64,000 nt of DNA. It comes from Liolophura sinensis. Taxonomy: Eukaryota; Mollusca; Polyplacophora; Chitonida; Chitonidae. Numbering within the stretch: position 1 is the first letter of the stretch; each line of letters begins with the position of its first letter. A program made the position numbers and the translations under genes. Positions 23,313 through 35,370 of the stretch are shown here, one piece after another. The stretch is from assembly GCF_032854445.1 (NCBI RefSeq), contig NC_088301.1, positions 25,900,402 to 25,964,401 on the forward strand. Direction: 5' to 3'. Under the pieces are notes generated by a model. That model was not told the DNA's origin. It saw nothing but the letters and a program-made list of their open reading frames with translations, and made no database searches.

Positions 23313-26300
23313 GTGTGACCACATGCTAGCTATCACATTGTCGTAGCTGCTCTGGTATTACTCTCTATGCTGCACGTCTTTAATTATACTATAAAGGTTT
23401 TTCCCGCCATACTAAATGCACCTTCTGATTGATTTGATGGATTGTTTTGATTATGTATGATAACGGCCAGTTATATGGAAGTAGGAAACTGGATTACCCG
23501 GGTTAAACCACAGTCATTTGACAAACTGCTGAAGAGCTTTTCCATGAGTGACGTATGTACAGATGCACAATGTATTGGTAAAGAATACAAACGGGTGTTC
23601 AATGAACTTTAAACTGGGCAAACGGCCACACGAGCGTTGTAAACCGTTTATCACCAAGGCCCCACGAACATGGCTCCAGAATCTGCGTCCTTGTGAAGTA
23701 AGCAGCATACGATCAATGCACTAGTTGGTTATGGGAACCAAACCACCGTATACCACAGCGCCGAAGAGTCTTTAGCTACAACCAAAAATGAGTGAAGGAA
23801 AACCTACAAATTCCCTGTATCTCTGAATATAAGATGACTGTCACATTTCAGGGTGGAGGAAACCGCATGTAAACAGCGGTTCTTTGTCAGGCACCAGACA
23901 AACCTTAGTCGCCAGCGAAAAGGACTGTTTACCAACACCTAGACCCACTAATAAAAGCTAAATCTTTAATATACATCATCATATCTTTGCATTTCCACGT
24001 TAAAATATAGAAATATATATTTTATACTGGGGGCCTCCGTGGCTCAGTTGGTTAGCGCGCTAGCGCAGCGTAATGACCCAGGAGTCTATCACCAATGCGG
24101 TCGCTGTGAGTTCAAGTCCAGTTCATGCTGGCTTCCTCTCCGGCCGTTTATTCTTCTTGAGTACGGCGTAAAAAACCAGTCAAATAAATAAATAAATATT
24201 TTATACTGAGGTGCGATTTACACAAACTAATTTACCCCTTCCATTTGGTTGATGTTTAACCCAGAATGTTTCATTTCTGCAACGAGGGTCAGGTGTAAGG
24301 GAGAATGAAATCGGAGTGTTTTGGGGGCACTGCCCTGTTTCCTCCCACCAAAATGCTGGCCGCCATCGTGCAAGCGAAATATTTTTGAGTACTGCGTAAT
24401 ACACCAATCAATTAAATACATAAACAAAGGGCTAAAAGTGAGCCAATCAGGTCACAGCCTGGATCTGAACTCTTGGTATCGGAACAGTGATGGCGGATGA
24501 GACATTCATACTTATTCGTACTCATACTATACTGCTATAGGTCAACCTGTAAGGGCCGAGTACAATTCTTGAACCGCGAAGGAATTTGTCAGGTTCCAAA
24601 TGCATTTGTTGCCTTGATGGCTGTAAGCGGTGTTTTGTGTAGTCTTACATGACGGTCGCTGGAGACACTTGTCAGTATAACAGAAAAAAAATCAAAAACA
24701 AACAAATAAACAAAAAAAATCCGATGTGATTCTCTCACCATTTTTATACGCTTCCTTTATCTCCTCGATTTCCTCATTGGAGCGAGTACACAGGATCTCG
24801 ATGAGAATGCTCTCTGTTGTGCCAATTCCCTACAAATTCATGCGTAACTTGCGTAACTTGCGTAACATGCGTAACACGCTTACAGTGGTACACCACGTGA
24901 CCTTGTTCGTAGAAATAAACTTTTAAGAACAAAGATTTCGACAAAAGAGTCTGTGCCTAGTTATAAGTTTGGTTGAGATAATTGTAAAGAGAATATGGAC
25001 TATATATTAATATGAAGTCTAGTGAAGTAATATCAGTAATACATGTAGTAATAGACTTTTTCTTTAATTACTTCGATTAAGTAATCAATCGCCATATATC
25101 CGGACCCATAATGGTCACATGATATTTATAATCAGTTTCCCAAAATCATAGATTTTCGTATTTGGCGTCTTAAGCTTGGCCACACTCGGGATCGAACCCA
25201 GACCTCATATTTACAAGGCCGAGGCTGTAATTGCTTGGTCAAAGCACTGAAATCACTAACTGGAAATGATAAATTCTCTAAACGTATAATTTGTATATTT
25301 ACGTACGCTGAGAGCACGATGCAGTTCCCTGGCATCATACACTCTGGGAGGTGTCAGCAACGCTACGACGATGTTCTCGAAGTTACCTCCCAGTTCAGAT
25401 TTCAACTCCTCAACCAGGTCCTGTGAAAAAAGATTTATCTTTTTGCAAATGTCGCGCTGTACAAGCCATCATTTTGATGAAAGGGTTTCTCCATGAAGCC
25501 ATGCAGAATCGCAATTAACTGTTGGTGAAATAGTAGGTTTAGATGGGAATTTAGTGGCATATCTAGATAATTAATGTATATGGTGTATACATGTTTTTCA
25601 TGAAAAATTTATACCACCAGTGTCAGACTTACATGTGTGGACAAAACCGGAGAACTCGTAGAGTAAATTACTAGTGACCTTCGGTAGGTACACCTGAAAA
25701 ACCTTCAGAAATAAAGCCGCAGCAGAAGCAACAGCAGCTGGATTTGAACTCACAATCTGACTGGTCAAGGGCCTTGTAGTTACGGGGAGCCAGAGTTTTA
25801 ACCATCTGATTCAGCAAGCCCGATTGTCAAGTTCCGAAGAATACATAATTCGCTAATCCATTCATACCTGACCGAATGTGGTCTTGAACACATCTTGGAT
25901 TTCTTTTCTTTGTTCGTAAGAATGGTTACCGAGAATATCCACAATCGGTTCCTCGCTGGTGCCTGAAGAATGAACAACGACGTGACAATGACGGTTACTG
26001 AAAGCAAAAACCAACGGTTTTATTTCCACATATGACGGTGGACAGGTTTGTGGAGGAAACCTGGCATAGACTTTGGGAAACCACTTTCTTCGACAGATAC
26101 CTGACGTACAGCCACAGCCAAGTCAAGCGTGAAGTGGATTCGATAACGCCATATCACTGTTGAAAAAGTACATATTGATTTATTTATTTACTTGATGGCT
26201 GTTTTACGCGGTGCTCAAGAATATTTAACTTATACGACGGCGGTTAGAAGTATATGTTGGGAGGAAACCATGACCATCCGCAGGTTGCTGGTAGTCCCAT

Positions 26301-29300
26301 CCACGTTTGCACGACCGGAGAAGAAGCCAGCATGAGAAAAACTACATATTGTGGAAAGACCTGAAGTAGAGAATAAGCCACTTGGTAATTATAAGCCTCA
26401 CTTGTGAAACCAAAATCATTTTCAAATGTGCATCGTATAAACACATATATAGGAAAGCATAGGCTTAAATTCAAGAACGTCATTTAAGAACAAGAATAAC
26501 TACACTGGCCAGTTGGAGCATAAACCTAAAATGTTTTCTTCAAATTAAGTGAACACGTCTCTAATCACAAGCTGGTTAACATCGTTGCCTTACCGAATCC
26601 CTTCATGGCATCTTTGAGGGTTTGAGCAGCAGCGTCAGCGTTGAAATCACTCACTGGTTTGACTGTACCCTGTATAGGCCAATGAAATATACAAAGATAT
26701 ATTTCTTGTCTGTTCTTTTTGATGACGAATAGTTTACATATACACTCCAGTTATTTCGTCGTAATGGGAAAAAGATATGTCGGTGCAACAGAATAAGAAA
26801 GCCATCGTTCAGAGTCAATCGACGCTTCCATAATTAAATCTGCACGAAATCCAAAGCTAAAAATACATTCCGACATATATTACTGTGAAAGCAAAGCTTG
26901 GAACATGATCATCTAATCTCATAATCTTTATTTGCCATAATTAACGTGCCAAAAGATTCGTATGGGGTGTATTTTCGCGACGTCAAGTTTTCACATGTTC
27001 TCTACCTGAGATTCACAGAAGGGAAATTTAAACTGCAGCATTACATGTATTTATATATTTATTTATTTTAACTGGTGTCTTTTAACTCAAGAATATTTCA
27101 CTTATACGACAACGAACAGCATTATGGTGGAAGGAAACCCCATACAGGGCCCGGGGGGAAACTCACGACCATCCATATGGTTGGAGAGGAAGTAATCGTG
27201 AGCTGGACTTGAACTCACATATGCAGCGACCGCTTTGTCTAGAGGCTCATTGAGCCGTGTTGGATCGAGACCGGAATCATCAACAAAATGTAAAATATTC
27301 GTGCTTGGCCCTATGCTGATCTGTGCGCAATATTTCACATAAATCGGTTCATAACTTTTTTCTGTTAAGTTGCAGGCAAACAGATATACAAACATCTGCA
27401 AAAACATTAATGTTGATCGTAGTAATAGCACGGGTCATGTTTTGAATTAATGATTATGGCACGGGTCATGTTTTGAATGAATGATTATGGCTTAGGAACA
27501 CATCGACAATATTTCAGCGGTATGGTGGAGAGAACACCTTTATAATAGGAGGCAATGAATGTTTTTTCGCGGATCATGTTTTGAACAGGAGACCTATATA
27601 CTGCTAACTGCTTCTCGCTCTACCAATCTACATCGCCACGTGGTCGACACACATCGATCGACTCCGAGCACATAAAAACACACCCGGTGTGAGCTTGCCT
27701 GAAATGTTAACTTGCCTTGACCCTTACACTAAAACACATACGTCTTAATTCGTGTTACACAGAGCATGTCACTTCTGATCAAATCAACCCGTCCGCAATA
27801 TGTTTTTAGAAAAAGGTCAGCTGGGTAATTCCAGCAATTGGCAAGCTGGTAATCATGTGACGATGGGTTTTTTTAAAGCATTGTATACATGTGTATATAA
27901 GCCTTGTTCAAGCTATATGGTGAATCCAAGCATCCGACTTTAACTGTTTGCAATTCCACACCCTTGTTATACGTTGTGGATGTCTAATGGCCCAGCTTGT
28001 CTAGACATGTTGAATTGAAAAAAATTTCTTTTTTCTGTTTTTGTTGGCACTTGACATTCATGCGGTGAGGCTGGCATGTGCGGAATTCTCTGTGACCGTT
28101 AAAGACTGAGGAGTTCAAATCCGACTGTTTCTAGATTTGTACTTACTGGATACAAAATACAAAACTGGAGCTACCGCAAGTTACTAGTGGTACCCCTGAG
28201 TATTGTCCATATTGTTATGCTAATGGTTATTCTCGGGCAGATAGACCAAGAGTCTTAAGGCATTCTCATTCACGCGGTATTTAGGAATATTACTGATCTC
28301 GCGGGATAGTGTGTGAAATGCATTTAACAAGAACGGAACACTATAGTCGCTTCATGTCAGTAAACCAAAAATCTTGTTATTCTTTTATCTATAAAATAGC
28401 CATTTGTTAGGCCTAACAGTTTTAAAGAAACTCTGATTTTGTAGGATTCGTGTAGTAAATACTTTCTTCTATTACACGGAGGAATCTCTAACAATAGTCT
28501 ATTTGAACGAGTTCACGTAGCACCGACGTGGCTATGGGTATGCATGTTATCGGACAAACGACGATGCCTCCTTGAGAAGAACACAATAGCTAAACCCTGA
28601 CCTTTACCACATGTTTTCTCTCTTTCTTTCTTTCTACTCTTGGGCCGATTTCTACAGCAAGCTCATTCAGAAACAAATGCACCGGTTAAATTTAATGGTG
28701 AGATGACCCAGTGCTTCACATATCATACAATTAAGCTGTACAACGCAAGGTGAAAAGTTGCGCCTAACATGAAGTCCTGCGGTTATTCAAATCTGCGCAA
28801 TCGGGGGAGTTATATTGCTGCATTCCAATATTGCATCAACGTATTAGTTATCAGGGGCTCCGTTTGATTTTTGGGATGTGCTGCATATTTCATATTCTAT
28901 TTCACATCCTATATAGTAACATACCTACATGTACTGTAATTCTTCAACCTTTTTGCATGTTTGCAAGGTGTTTGTTCAAGAACACTTCGAAGACATACTT
29001 CTGTGCAGACTGATAAAATTACACTTTTTGAAGCCCTGAAATTGGCCAATCCAACCAATGTAATTCTGACTCCAAAACATCTTAAAAGTGTGCATAAATT
29101 GCACTTAAAGTTGCTTTTTCAGATGCCAAACGGTTGAGGAATTAGGATATATGTATACACCCTTATAGCTGCACTTAGTGACAGGACTGCATTGAGTATG
29201 TACTACCAAAACACGTGTTATGCGCAAGCAGCCAATTTGGCTGACATAGCAATCCTTCCTGTACGTACACTCTTCATACTTCAACTGACAGCACGATGAC

Positions 29301-30065
29301 GTTATGACGTTGGATGAGACTATATCAACTCTTGACTGGGACGAGATGCTCCTAGCGAGTCTAAAAATATCAGACGCCCTTTTTTTATGTCTGACTGTAT
29401 GAGATACATATACTCCACTTGGGTAAGTGCCATACATGCCTATGTTTATACAATGTATGTAGTAGGCCATGGATAAAGCCTGGTTGTTGTTTCTTAATTA
29501 TATTAATATTTGTGATTTTTTACCACATTAGTTGCCTTCAGATCTAACGTGTAAACGATTTTGTTAATTTTGCCGACTCTTGTACTAAATTTAGTGCTAT
29601 ATCATTTGCCGCGAGTTCTCCAGCGAAATCACCCGCAACCAACAAACTTAGTGGGATTTGTTGCTGAGCTTGACATTAAAAGATGAAAAGTAATATACCA
29701 TGGATGAAAAATGTATATTTATCAGCAGTACGGGTTTCGCAACTTTCAATGCATAATGACATATATGTATAGACAGGCTTATGTCCACATAAACGTATTA
29801 CTTATACACTGACCGTTAGTTATATACATACAGAGCTACTACAGATCCCGTTATGATAACGTATTAATTCGACAGATGAGTGCGATCCACGATGAGTGCC
29901 TTTCATTCAGTCTGCACATAACAGCGTGTAAACATGGGACACGCCCATACTGTCACAAGTGTTTACCATACTTCACAACGTTACCCATGATACGGAAAAA
30001 ATAGACAGTTCTTCAGTGTGTATGGGTATAGTATTAAAAGCTACGTGGATTGGACTTACCGTCAT
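20712..30065 (-). CDS. Annexin, tandem copy A (317 residues)
   Basis: Nine exons, in gene order: 30065-30060, 26669-26594, 25962-25868, 25420-25307, 24829-24739, 23195-23047, 22650-22467, 21888-21776 and 20837-20712 (stop TGA). All phases agree. The product is a core annexin: four repeats of about 70 residues that bind acidic membranes through calcium. The calcium loops are GFGT (26-29) with SELGG downstream, GIGT (98-101) with KGDTSG, DQWGT (181-185) with EGECSG, and GFGT (259-262) with SGDCGGD. All four have the expected acidic capping residue. The N-terminal tail is very short ([12 protein letters not shown]). Repeat 3 has two more residues than copy B ([12 protein letters not shown]). The first exon carries only ATG ACG, so its assignment rests on phase, a good GTAAGT donor and the parallel with copy B. 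The exon 6 donor is GTTGAA, weaker than the others. Similarity is highest to annexin A13-type sequences. Confidence 0.92.
23239..23311. repeat. (AT)n microsatellite
   Basis: About 36 AT units, uninterrupted, in the intron just upstream of annexin A exon 6. The exact length may be uncertain in the assembly. Confidence 0.97.
24030..24195 (+). mobile_element. SINE family 1 with internal deletion and target-site duplication
   Basis: Intact head (GGGCCTCCGTGGCTCAG) and intact tail (GAGTACGGCGTAAAA), but about 100 bp of body is missing between CTCTCCGGCCG and TTCTTGAGTACG. The 13-bp duplications ATATTTTATACTG are at 24017-24029 and 24196-24208. The deletion may predate insertion, giving a mini-SINE. 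Confidence 0.95.
24328..24425 (+). mobile_element. SINE family 1 fragment, 3' end
   Basis: Runs from GCCCTGTTTCCTCCCACC to the tail CAATCAATTAAATACATAAA. Diverged. Confidence 0.85.
26178..26336 (-). mobile_element. SINE family 1, 5'-truncated, with target-site duplication
   Basis: Antisense. Its SINE-sense start is CTCATGCTGGCTTC, the same point as the copy at 11994. Flanked by 15-bp duplications (AAAAAGTACATATTG at 26163-26177 and a one-mismatch copy at 26337-26351). In an annexin A intron. Confidence 0.92.
27051..27252 (-). mobile_element. SINE family 1 copy
   Basis: Antisense and diverged: CTCAAGAATATTTCACTTATACGAC, CATTATGGTGGAAGG and GAGCTGGACTTGAACTCAC blocks in order. Lacks the extreme 5' head. 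Confidence 0.88.
27253..27420 (-). repeat. Dispersed repeat, copy 1 of 2
   Basis: The minus strand reads AACCGATTTATGTGAAAT, then TTTTGTTGATGATTCCGG. The same order (GACCGATTTGGATGAAAT, then TTTTGGTGATGATCGG) is found at 32890-33060. Noncoding, probably part of a transposon; family not recognised. Confidence 0.5.
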
Positions 30066-30867
30066 TTTTCTTGTTTAAATTTTGAAGGTTAACAACACCA
30101 ACACACACAAACCAGTGACTTGATTTCTGTTCAGGGCTGAGAGGTGGTGGCGAATTGACCAAGAGTGAGCTATAAGAGTGCCGTTACTCCACACGAGATA
30201 TGACTCTTAGCACCACCGTCACGTGGCTAGAACTGACCAATGGGAAGTTGTGTAAGGCTGTTTCTCACGAACGTGTACATAACACTTGGCAGCCGATCTA
30301 TGGCTTTGGTAATGCTCTTATTAGTTAAGAATTAACGCACTTAGCATGTGTTTATACATAATAACATTGTTCACAATATGTCGCATTATACAGATTTGTA
30401 TATGCCTGTATGCCCTCGACCTTGGAAACTGTTAAATAATATTACCTAATTCATTGACTTCCATGGTTTCACTGTTCCCAGCTATTACTTCATTGGCATT
30501 ACTCCGACATTTGTGCGTTTGTATTATTGTTTACAGTACGTGATATTCATATTTATATAGTATTACTGATATTTATATAAATACCAGTATAATATAATGC
30601 AGACATTTCGGACTAAATTGCTATTTTTGTTTATGGAATTTAGTTATATGTGTGAGAACAACACAATCAACGCTGCTAATTACGTAAATTGTTTAAAACA
30701 CTCTAAGTTGGGAACGAGAGTTACGACTGTGAAATATTAATTTTACTCACAGCTCATGCATTGTCGCAATCTTTAACTCCAGTATAAGAGAAAGTGGCGA
30801 TAAGATATTGCCTTTACATATGAGTAACGCCATTTTTATATGTACTTCGCATGGTACTTCAGTGTCG

Positions 30868-30984
30868 ACAGCACTTTGGCAGCATCGACTCGCCCTACCA
30901 CAAATAGCCGCAGTGTGTATACATAGCTAATGATTCCTTGTCGTCATATGACTGAGAAATTGTCAAGTACGACAAACCCGAAAC
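30868..30984 (+). mobile_element. SINE family 2 fragment, 3' end
   Basis: Contains GCACTTTGGCAGCATCGACT and then TCGTCATATGACTGAGAAAT and CAAGTACGACAAACCC, the 3' end of the family also seen at 34504, 42482 and 48478. Confidence 0.8.
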
Positions 30985-31854
30985 ATCCTAAAATAAGGCT
31001 CTAGCAGATTTCACTGAGACAGCGATCCTGACTTTTCACACGAAAAATTAGTTTCCTCAAATTGGCAGTCACCTTGTAAAGTATAGGAAATACGGAAATC
31101 CGTGCTTCAAATTCAAATCTCATGAACCCAGAGTTTGACGGGTCGATTCAAATTAACATAAACACATTGCATTCAAGGAAATCGGCGCATATCTAATCTA
31201 TAACGTCCATTGTGGATTTCTAACGGTTTACTGCATAACAGTATTGCAAAACTGATTGTGATTTTGTGACTTGAGAAAACAAATCTATCTACCTATTCTA
31301 GTTTAGAGCGTCATCGACAGTAGCCTTTCGATCATAAAACCCCATCAAACTCATCCCATATACCCTAATATCGGGATTAGAAACTTGTTGGTTACACTGT
31401 CCAGTAAATCTCCAGGGTATGCAGATATATTTATGAGTAAGAGATACACCGAAAACAACGAAGCGAAAACAACGAAGCGCTTTCGGGTTTTCGCCTCGCA
31501 TTTTCTTTTACGCTTTGGTATTTCCGCGTTTCCAACTTTCGCCCTTTAGTGTTTTCCCGTTTTTATTTCACCTTATATTTTTCAGGCGAATAGCCATATC
31601 CGGCTTCCATATTTAACTGTTAAAATCTGGACTTTCCTATGTCAACAACTGTATCATGGGTATACCATCAGGGGGACGTCACTCTGAGCCTCTTCCTTAC
31701 CTTTCACCTCACTTTTACCCTCCATTCTACTATATTTTCATACCAACGCTGCTCCCATGTAGAGTGTCTGGAGTGTCCCAAAAAGTGTCTGGCTGGCAGC
31801 AAAGAAAAGATACACAGAATTCCGAAAAGCAGAGTTGATAATACGGTCCAGATT

Positions 31855-32760
31855 TCTGTAGGTTCTATGGAGGCCGATAGAGGACTTCTCTCTACCTCGA
31901 CCTTTCTACTTCAGAGCAGCCAGGCAACGCGTTTGGGAAGCGAGGTAATGAGGTAACGAAGTAGCGAGGTAGCGATCCGAGACAGCCAGATAGCGAAATT
32001 AACATAATCTCGCTGCCTCGCATCGCTTCCTCGCTACTACAGGCGAGGCAGCGAGGTGGGGTGCATTTATTCCAATCGCTCTAGTGCCAAGCTGAGGCAT
32101 GCACTGTAAGTTGATCTCTTGCAATGGGGTTCTTGCACCCCGGTGCCTTATTAAGTATTACATCACTCAACATGACTACGTCACTCAAATTTCAGCAGCC
32201 GAGGAGGTTAGCGCGCTAGTGCGGCGTAATAACCTCTCTCCAATGCGATCCCTGTGAGTTCAAGACCAGCTCTGACTGGTTTCCACTCCGGCCGTACACA
32301 GGAAGGTCTGTAAGCAACTTGTGGGTGGTCGCAGGTTTTCCGCGGGCTCTGTCTGGTTTCCTTCCACCATAAGGTTGGCTGCCATCGATGTGAAATATTC
32401 TCGATTCAGCGCAAAACAGCAATTGAGTAAACAAAAAAATAAATTTACTTAAATAAAGAATTAATCAAATTTCAGATTCCTACCTCCAAGTACTGAAATA
32501 TGGCGTAGTCAAGATTAATAGGACGGACGCAAATCACTATATATACCCCAACAAAGATTCTGTCTCAGCGCTACCTGGCTGCCTCGCATCGCTTCGTTAC
32601 CTCGTTACCTCGCTTCGCTACCTTGTTACTTCGTTACCTGTCTTTGCTATCTCGTTACCTCGCTTCGTTACCTCGTTACTTCGCTTCGTCCTGTGTTAAA
32701 AAGGTCGAGGTAGCGAGATGTTCTCTATGGGCTTCCGTAAGGTTCATCCATGCAAATCTA
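31855..32760. mobile_element. Large foldback element built from short repeats
   Basis: The left arm (about 31855-31990, plus 31995-32060) and right arm (about 32570-32760) are imperfect inverted copies. The outer parts match (CTCTACCTCGACCTTT against AAAAAGGTCGAGGTAGCGAG), and the inner parts are runs of GAGGTAACGA and GAGGTAGCGA variants. The centre holds a separately inserted SINE with its own target-site duplication. No coding potential. Confidence 0.7.
32196..32464 (+). mobile_element. SINE family 1 inserted in the foldback, with target-site duplication
   Basis: Diverged copy: GGTTAGCGCGCTAGTG, GTGAGTTCAAGACCAGC and CTTCCACCATAAGGTTGGC, then an A/T-rich tail. Flanked by TCAAATTTCAG at 32185-32195 and 32465-32475. 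It therefore entered after the foldback arms existed. Confidence 0.9.
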
Positions 32761-32889
32761 AAAAGAAGGGGTACATTCTTGGATACGGTGTATAAATCAC
32801 CAGCATAAATTTTATGCAATTGCTTGACCTTCATGGTTTCATAACTCCCAAATTCGAATTTATTAATGATATTTTATTAAACGCAGAAT

Positions 32890-33060
32890 GTTTTGCTTTC
32901 GTCGGTCTCCCTGTGTATTTGTCTGTTCATTCATCCTTCTGTCCAAAAAGAATTGGACCGATTTGGATGAAATTCTGTGTACAGCTTGACATTGAACCAG
33001 TCATCAATGCATTAAATTTTGGTGATGATCGGAACGTGAAAACGGATCCAAGGAATTTTT
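32890..33060 (+). repeat. Dispersed repeat, copy 2 of 2
   Basis: Matches the minus strand of 27253-27420 block by block. It starts with TGTCTGTTCATTCATCC, a word often seen in degenerate invertebrate transposon flanks. The open frame across it is not a convincing gene. Confidence 0.5.
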
Positions 33061-33690
33061 CCAACGATTCTTTACCATTTTCAATGTCTATGAACAACTT
33101 TGCTAGGAAAGTTATGCACTGGTATTTATGACACTTGTATGGTGGCCTTCCGGATCTGGATCTTTATCGAAGAATTTTTTAAAAACTTTGCACACAGCTT
33201 AGTCGTGGCACAAGCAATTATCCATTTCACTTTGGATTTTAAATTAAACGATTCTTTACTTTGGCCAGATACGACACAAATATGTCCTCTGTATAGGTTG
33301 GAGGATTTATACTTATAGCTGTGACGGAAGTTTGCGCTCTGTTACTTTACATTACGTTTGTTTGTTTTTGTCTGTAAGAATAACGTAAACGCTGTTGCAT
33401 AAGTAAACTACACATAGCCCAATGTCGTCTCCCCACACATTCTATTATGTGCGGAGAGACGAGATTGGACTAGTGGTAGATAAAAGCTCCTGTGGTAAAA
33501 CGTTAAAAGCATTAGGCGTGGCATTGGCTGCTCTCACTCAAAAAAAAAAACCTGTCAGGTTTTGAAGTTGCATACGCTGGTAATTACACTGCAAAACACA
33601 CTTTTAATGCACACAGCATATCGTGCCAACATGCAATTAAATCAACATGCATTTTGCAAAAGACTGAGTTTTTCATAGCATTGCAATTTT

Positions 33691-33772
33691 ACCCTCCGCC
33701 ATTATTCTGGCCGCCGGCGTATACGCGAAATAGTCTTGAGTGCGGCGTAGGAAAACAATCAAGTAAATAAAT
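33691..33772 (+). mobile_element. SINE family 1 fragment, 3' end
   Basis: CATTATTCTGGCCGCCGG, GTCTTGAGTGCGGCGTA and AAGTAAATAAATT blocks. Begins near the CCTCCCACC truncation point. Confidence 0.85.
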
Positions 33773-34217
33773 TGGCCTTCACGAGCTTGTATAGCTTACA
33801 TGCATGTCACCTTTATCCATAAAGAAAACCGTGGTTCCAAGATCATATAGACTTGGGCTTAATTCTCAATACCGAATTAGAGCTGAATGTGCTTTATAAT
33901 ATTACACAATCATGCAGATACAGATTTTTGTCACGAAAGGCTGGGTTATTTTTTGCTTTTATTACTTAAGGGTTCCCAGTGCGTTTAAATGATACAGTGC
34001 ATGTTTAGTGGAACATGGCATAAAACAAATGGGCTGAACATACCATCAGGCAATGGGTCGCTGTATGAGATGGTACTATTTTCAATGAATGATCATGGCT
34101 TTACACCATCTTGTCAGGATTTCAGTCATATCGAGGAGATATGCCATTTTGAATGTACATTATTGTCAGCATATGATAGCAGTATAACAGCCCTATCGTG
34201 GTGAGCTTCTACTTTGA

Positions 34218-34484
34218 TTGATTTATTTATTTATTTGATTGCTATTTTACGCCGTACTCAAGAATATTTCACTTACACGACGGTGGTCAGCATTATGGTG
34301 GGAGGAAACCAGACAGAGACAAGGAAAACCCACGTCCATCCGCAGGTTGCTGGCACACCTTCCCACGTACGGCTTGAGAGGAAGCCAGCATGAGCTGGAC
34401 TTGAACTCACAGCGACCGCATTGGTGAGAGGCTCCTGCGTCATTACGCTGCGCTGGCGCGCTAACCAACTGAGCCACGGAGGCC
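34218..34484 (-). mobile_element. SINE family 1, full length
   Basis: Antisense full-length copy from the ATTTATTTATTTATTTG tail to CTGAGCCACGGAGGCCCC at the head. It abuts a SINE family 2 copy at 34504 and has probably inserted near that copy's 5' end. Confidence 0.96.
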
Positions 34485-34503
34485 CCTTTCTGCTTTCTGT
34501 CAT

Positions 34504-34800
34504 ACCTAAGACTTTAAACATTGTTGCTACCTCCCTTGGCGCTCAGCACTGTGAGGTTAGAGCAAGGAAACAAGATTGGTTGGCCCGGTGTTACTATAAT
34601 GTGACTGGGTGGGGTGTCGTGTCTGGTGTCTTCCGCATGATTCTTCAGTGGCGGCAGCACTTTGGCGGCATGGACTCGCTCTGCCACAATAAATCACACT
34701 ATATGTATGCACACCTAATGACTCCTCGTCGTCATAAGACTGAAAAATTGTTGAAGGCGACGTTAATCCCCAAGCATTCATCCATTCATTCGACGTACCT
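34504..34800 (+). mobile_element. SINE family 2, 5'-truncated
   Basis: Starts ACCTAAGACTTTAAAC (the tRNA-like head is missing) and continues through GGCGCTCAGCACTG, GTGGCGGCAGCACTTTGG and TCGTCGTCATAAGACTG to CCCCAAGCATTCATCCATTC. Confidence 0.88.
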
Positions 34801-34807
34801 ACAGAAC

Positions 34808-34905
34808 AATGAGGGTGTGTGAGTTGTGGGTGTGAGTTGTGGGTGTGTGAGTGGGGGGTGTATGGGTGTAGGGTGTGTGGCTGGAGGACGTGTAAGGTGG
34901 AAGTT
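34808..34905 (+). repeat. GT-rich tract
   Basis: Irregular GGGTGTGTGAGTTG-type repeats, strongly G/T on the plus strand. G-quadruplex formation is possible but not assessed. Confidence 0.7.
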
Positions 34906-35002
34906 GGTGATAGCCGACAAAACAACGCTATGAATGGCCTCGTTAAGAGAGGTAATATTCAATACTTCCAGCCGTAAGTAGTTTAACAGCTGGAAATCTT
35001 GT

Positions 35003-35008
35003 TTTATT
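35003..35008 (-). terminator. Candidate annexin B polyadenylation signal
   Basis: On the minus strand AATAAA occurs about 360 bp past the annexin B stop codon. No equally clear hexamer was found downstream of annexin A. Confidence 0.3.
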
Positions 35009-35370
35009 ATTTGTTATTGCAGTATGCCCGTTTGTCTTCAACTGATTTTTTGGCAGAAGAAGCAAACAGTTTCGTGAGTTTACATTATGATGTACTTCAA
35101 ACTAATGACGAATATGCTATTAATTATGCACGATGTGCAATTTTCACAAGTGAATGTACTCTGTCATGTGTCTTCATGATACCCAGGTGCTTACGTCACT
35201 GATGACGACACGCACTGTCTACATTACGCCATACATGATCGACGTGCTGACGTCACAAAATTTGTCCATGAATCTCACTGGACTTTGATCAGACTCTATC
35301 ACAGTTCTCTATAGCCTACCTATAGATACACTATTAAAGTATACAGTGTTTCTCATCCGCGCTGTTGTTT

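Larger units (their letters stand above)
26670..30059. other. Annexin A intron 1
   Basis: 3.4 kb. It holds a SINE copy (27051-27252), one copy of a dispersed repeat (27253-27420) and a short direct duplication of a GCACGGGTCATGTTTTGAAT segment (about 27430-27490). The stretch 27500-30050 shows no coding exon, tandem array or transposon I can recognise. Confidence 0.6.
30066..35370. other. Spacer between the two annexin genes
   Basis: 5.3 kb between tandem annexins: upstream of copy A, downstream of copy B. It contains a SINE family 2 fragment (30868-30984), a low-complexity GAAAACAACGAAGC stretch near 31450-31500, a large foldback (31855-32760) with a SINE inside, a dispersed repeat copy (32890-33060), more SINEs (33691, 34218 and 34504) and a GT-rich tract (34808-34905). 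No additional gene recognised. Confidence 0.65.
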
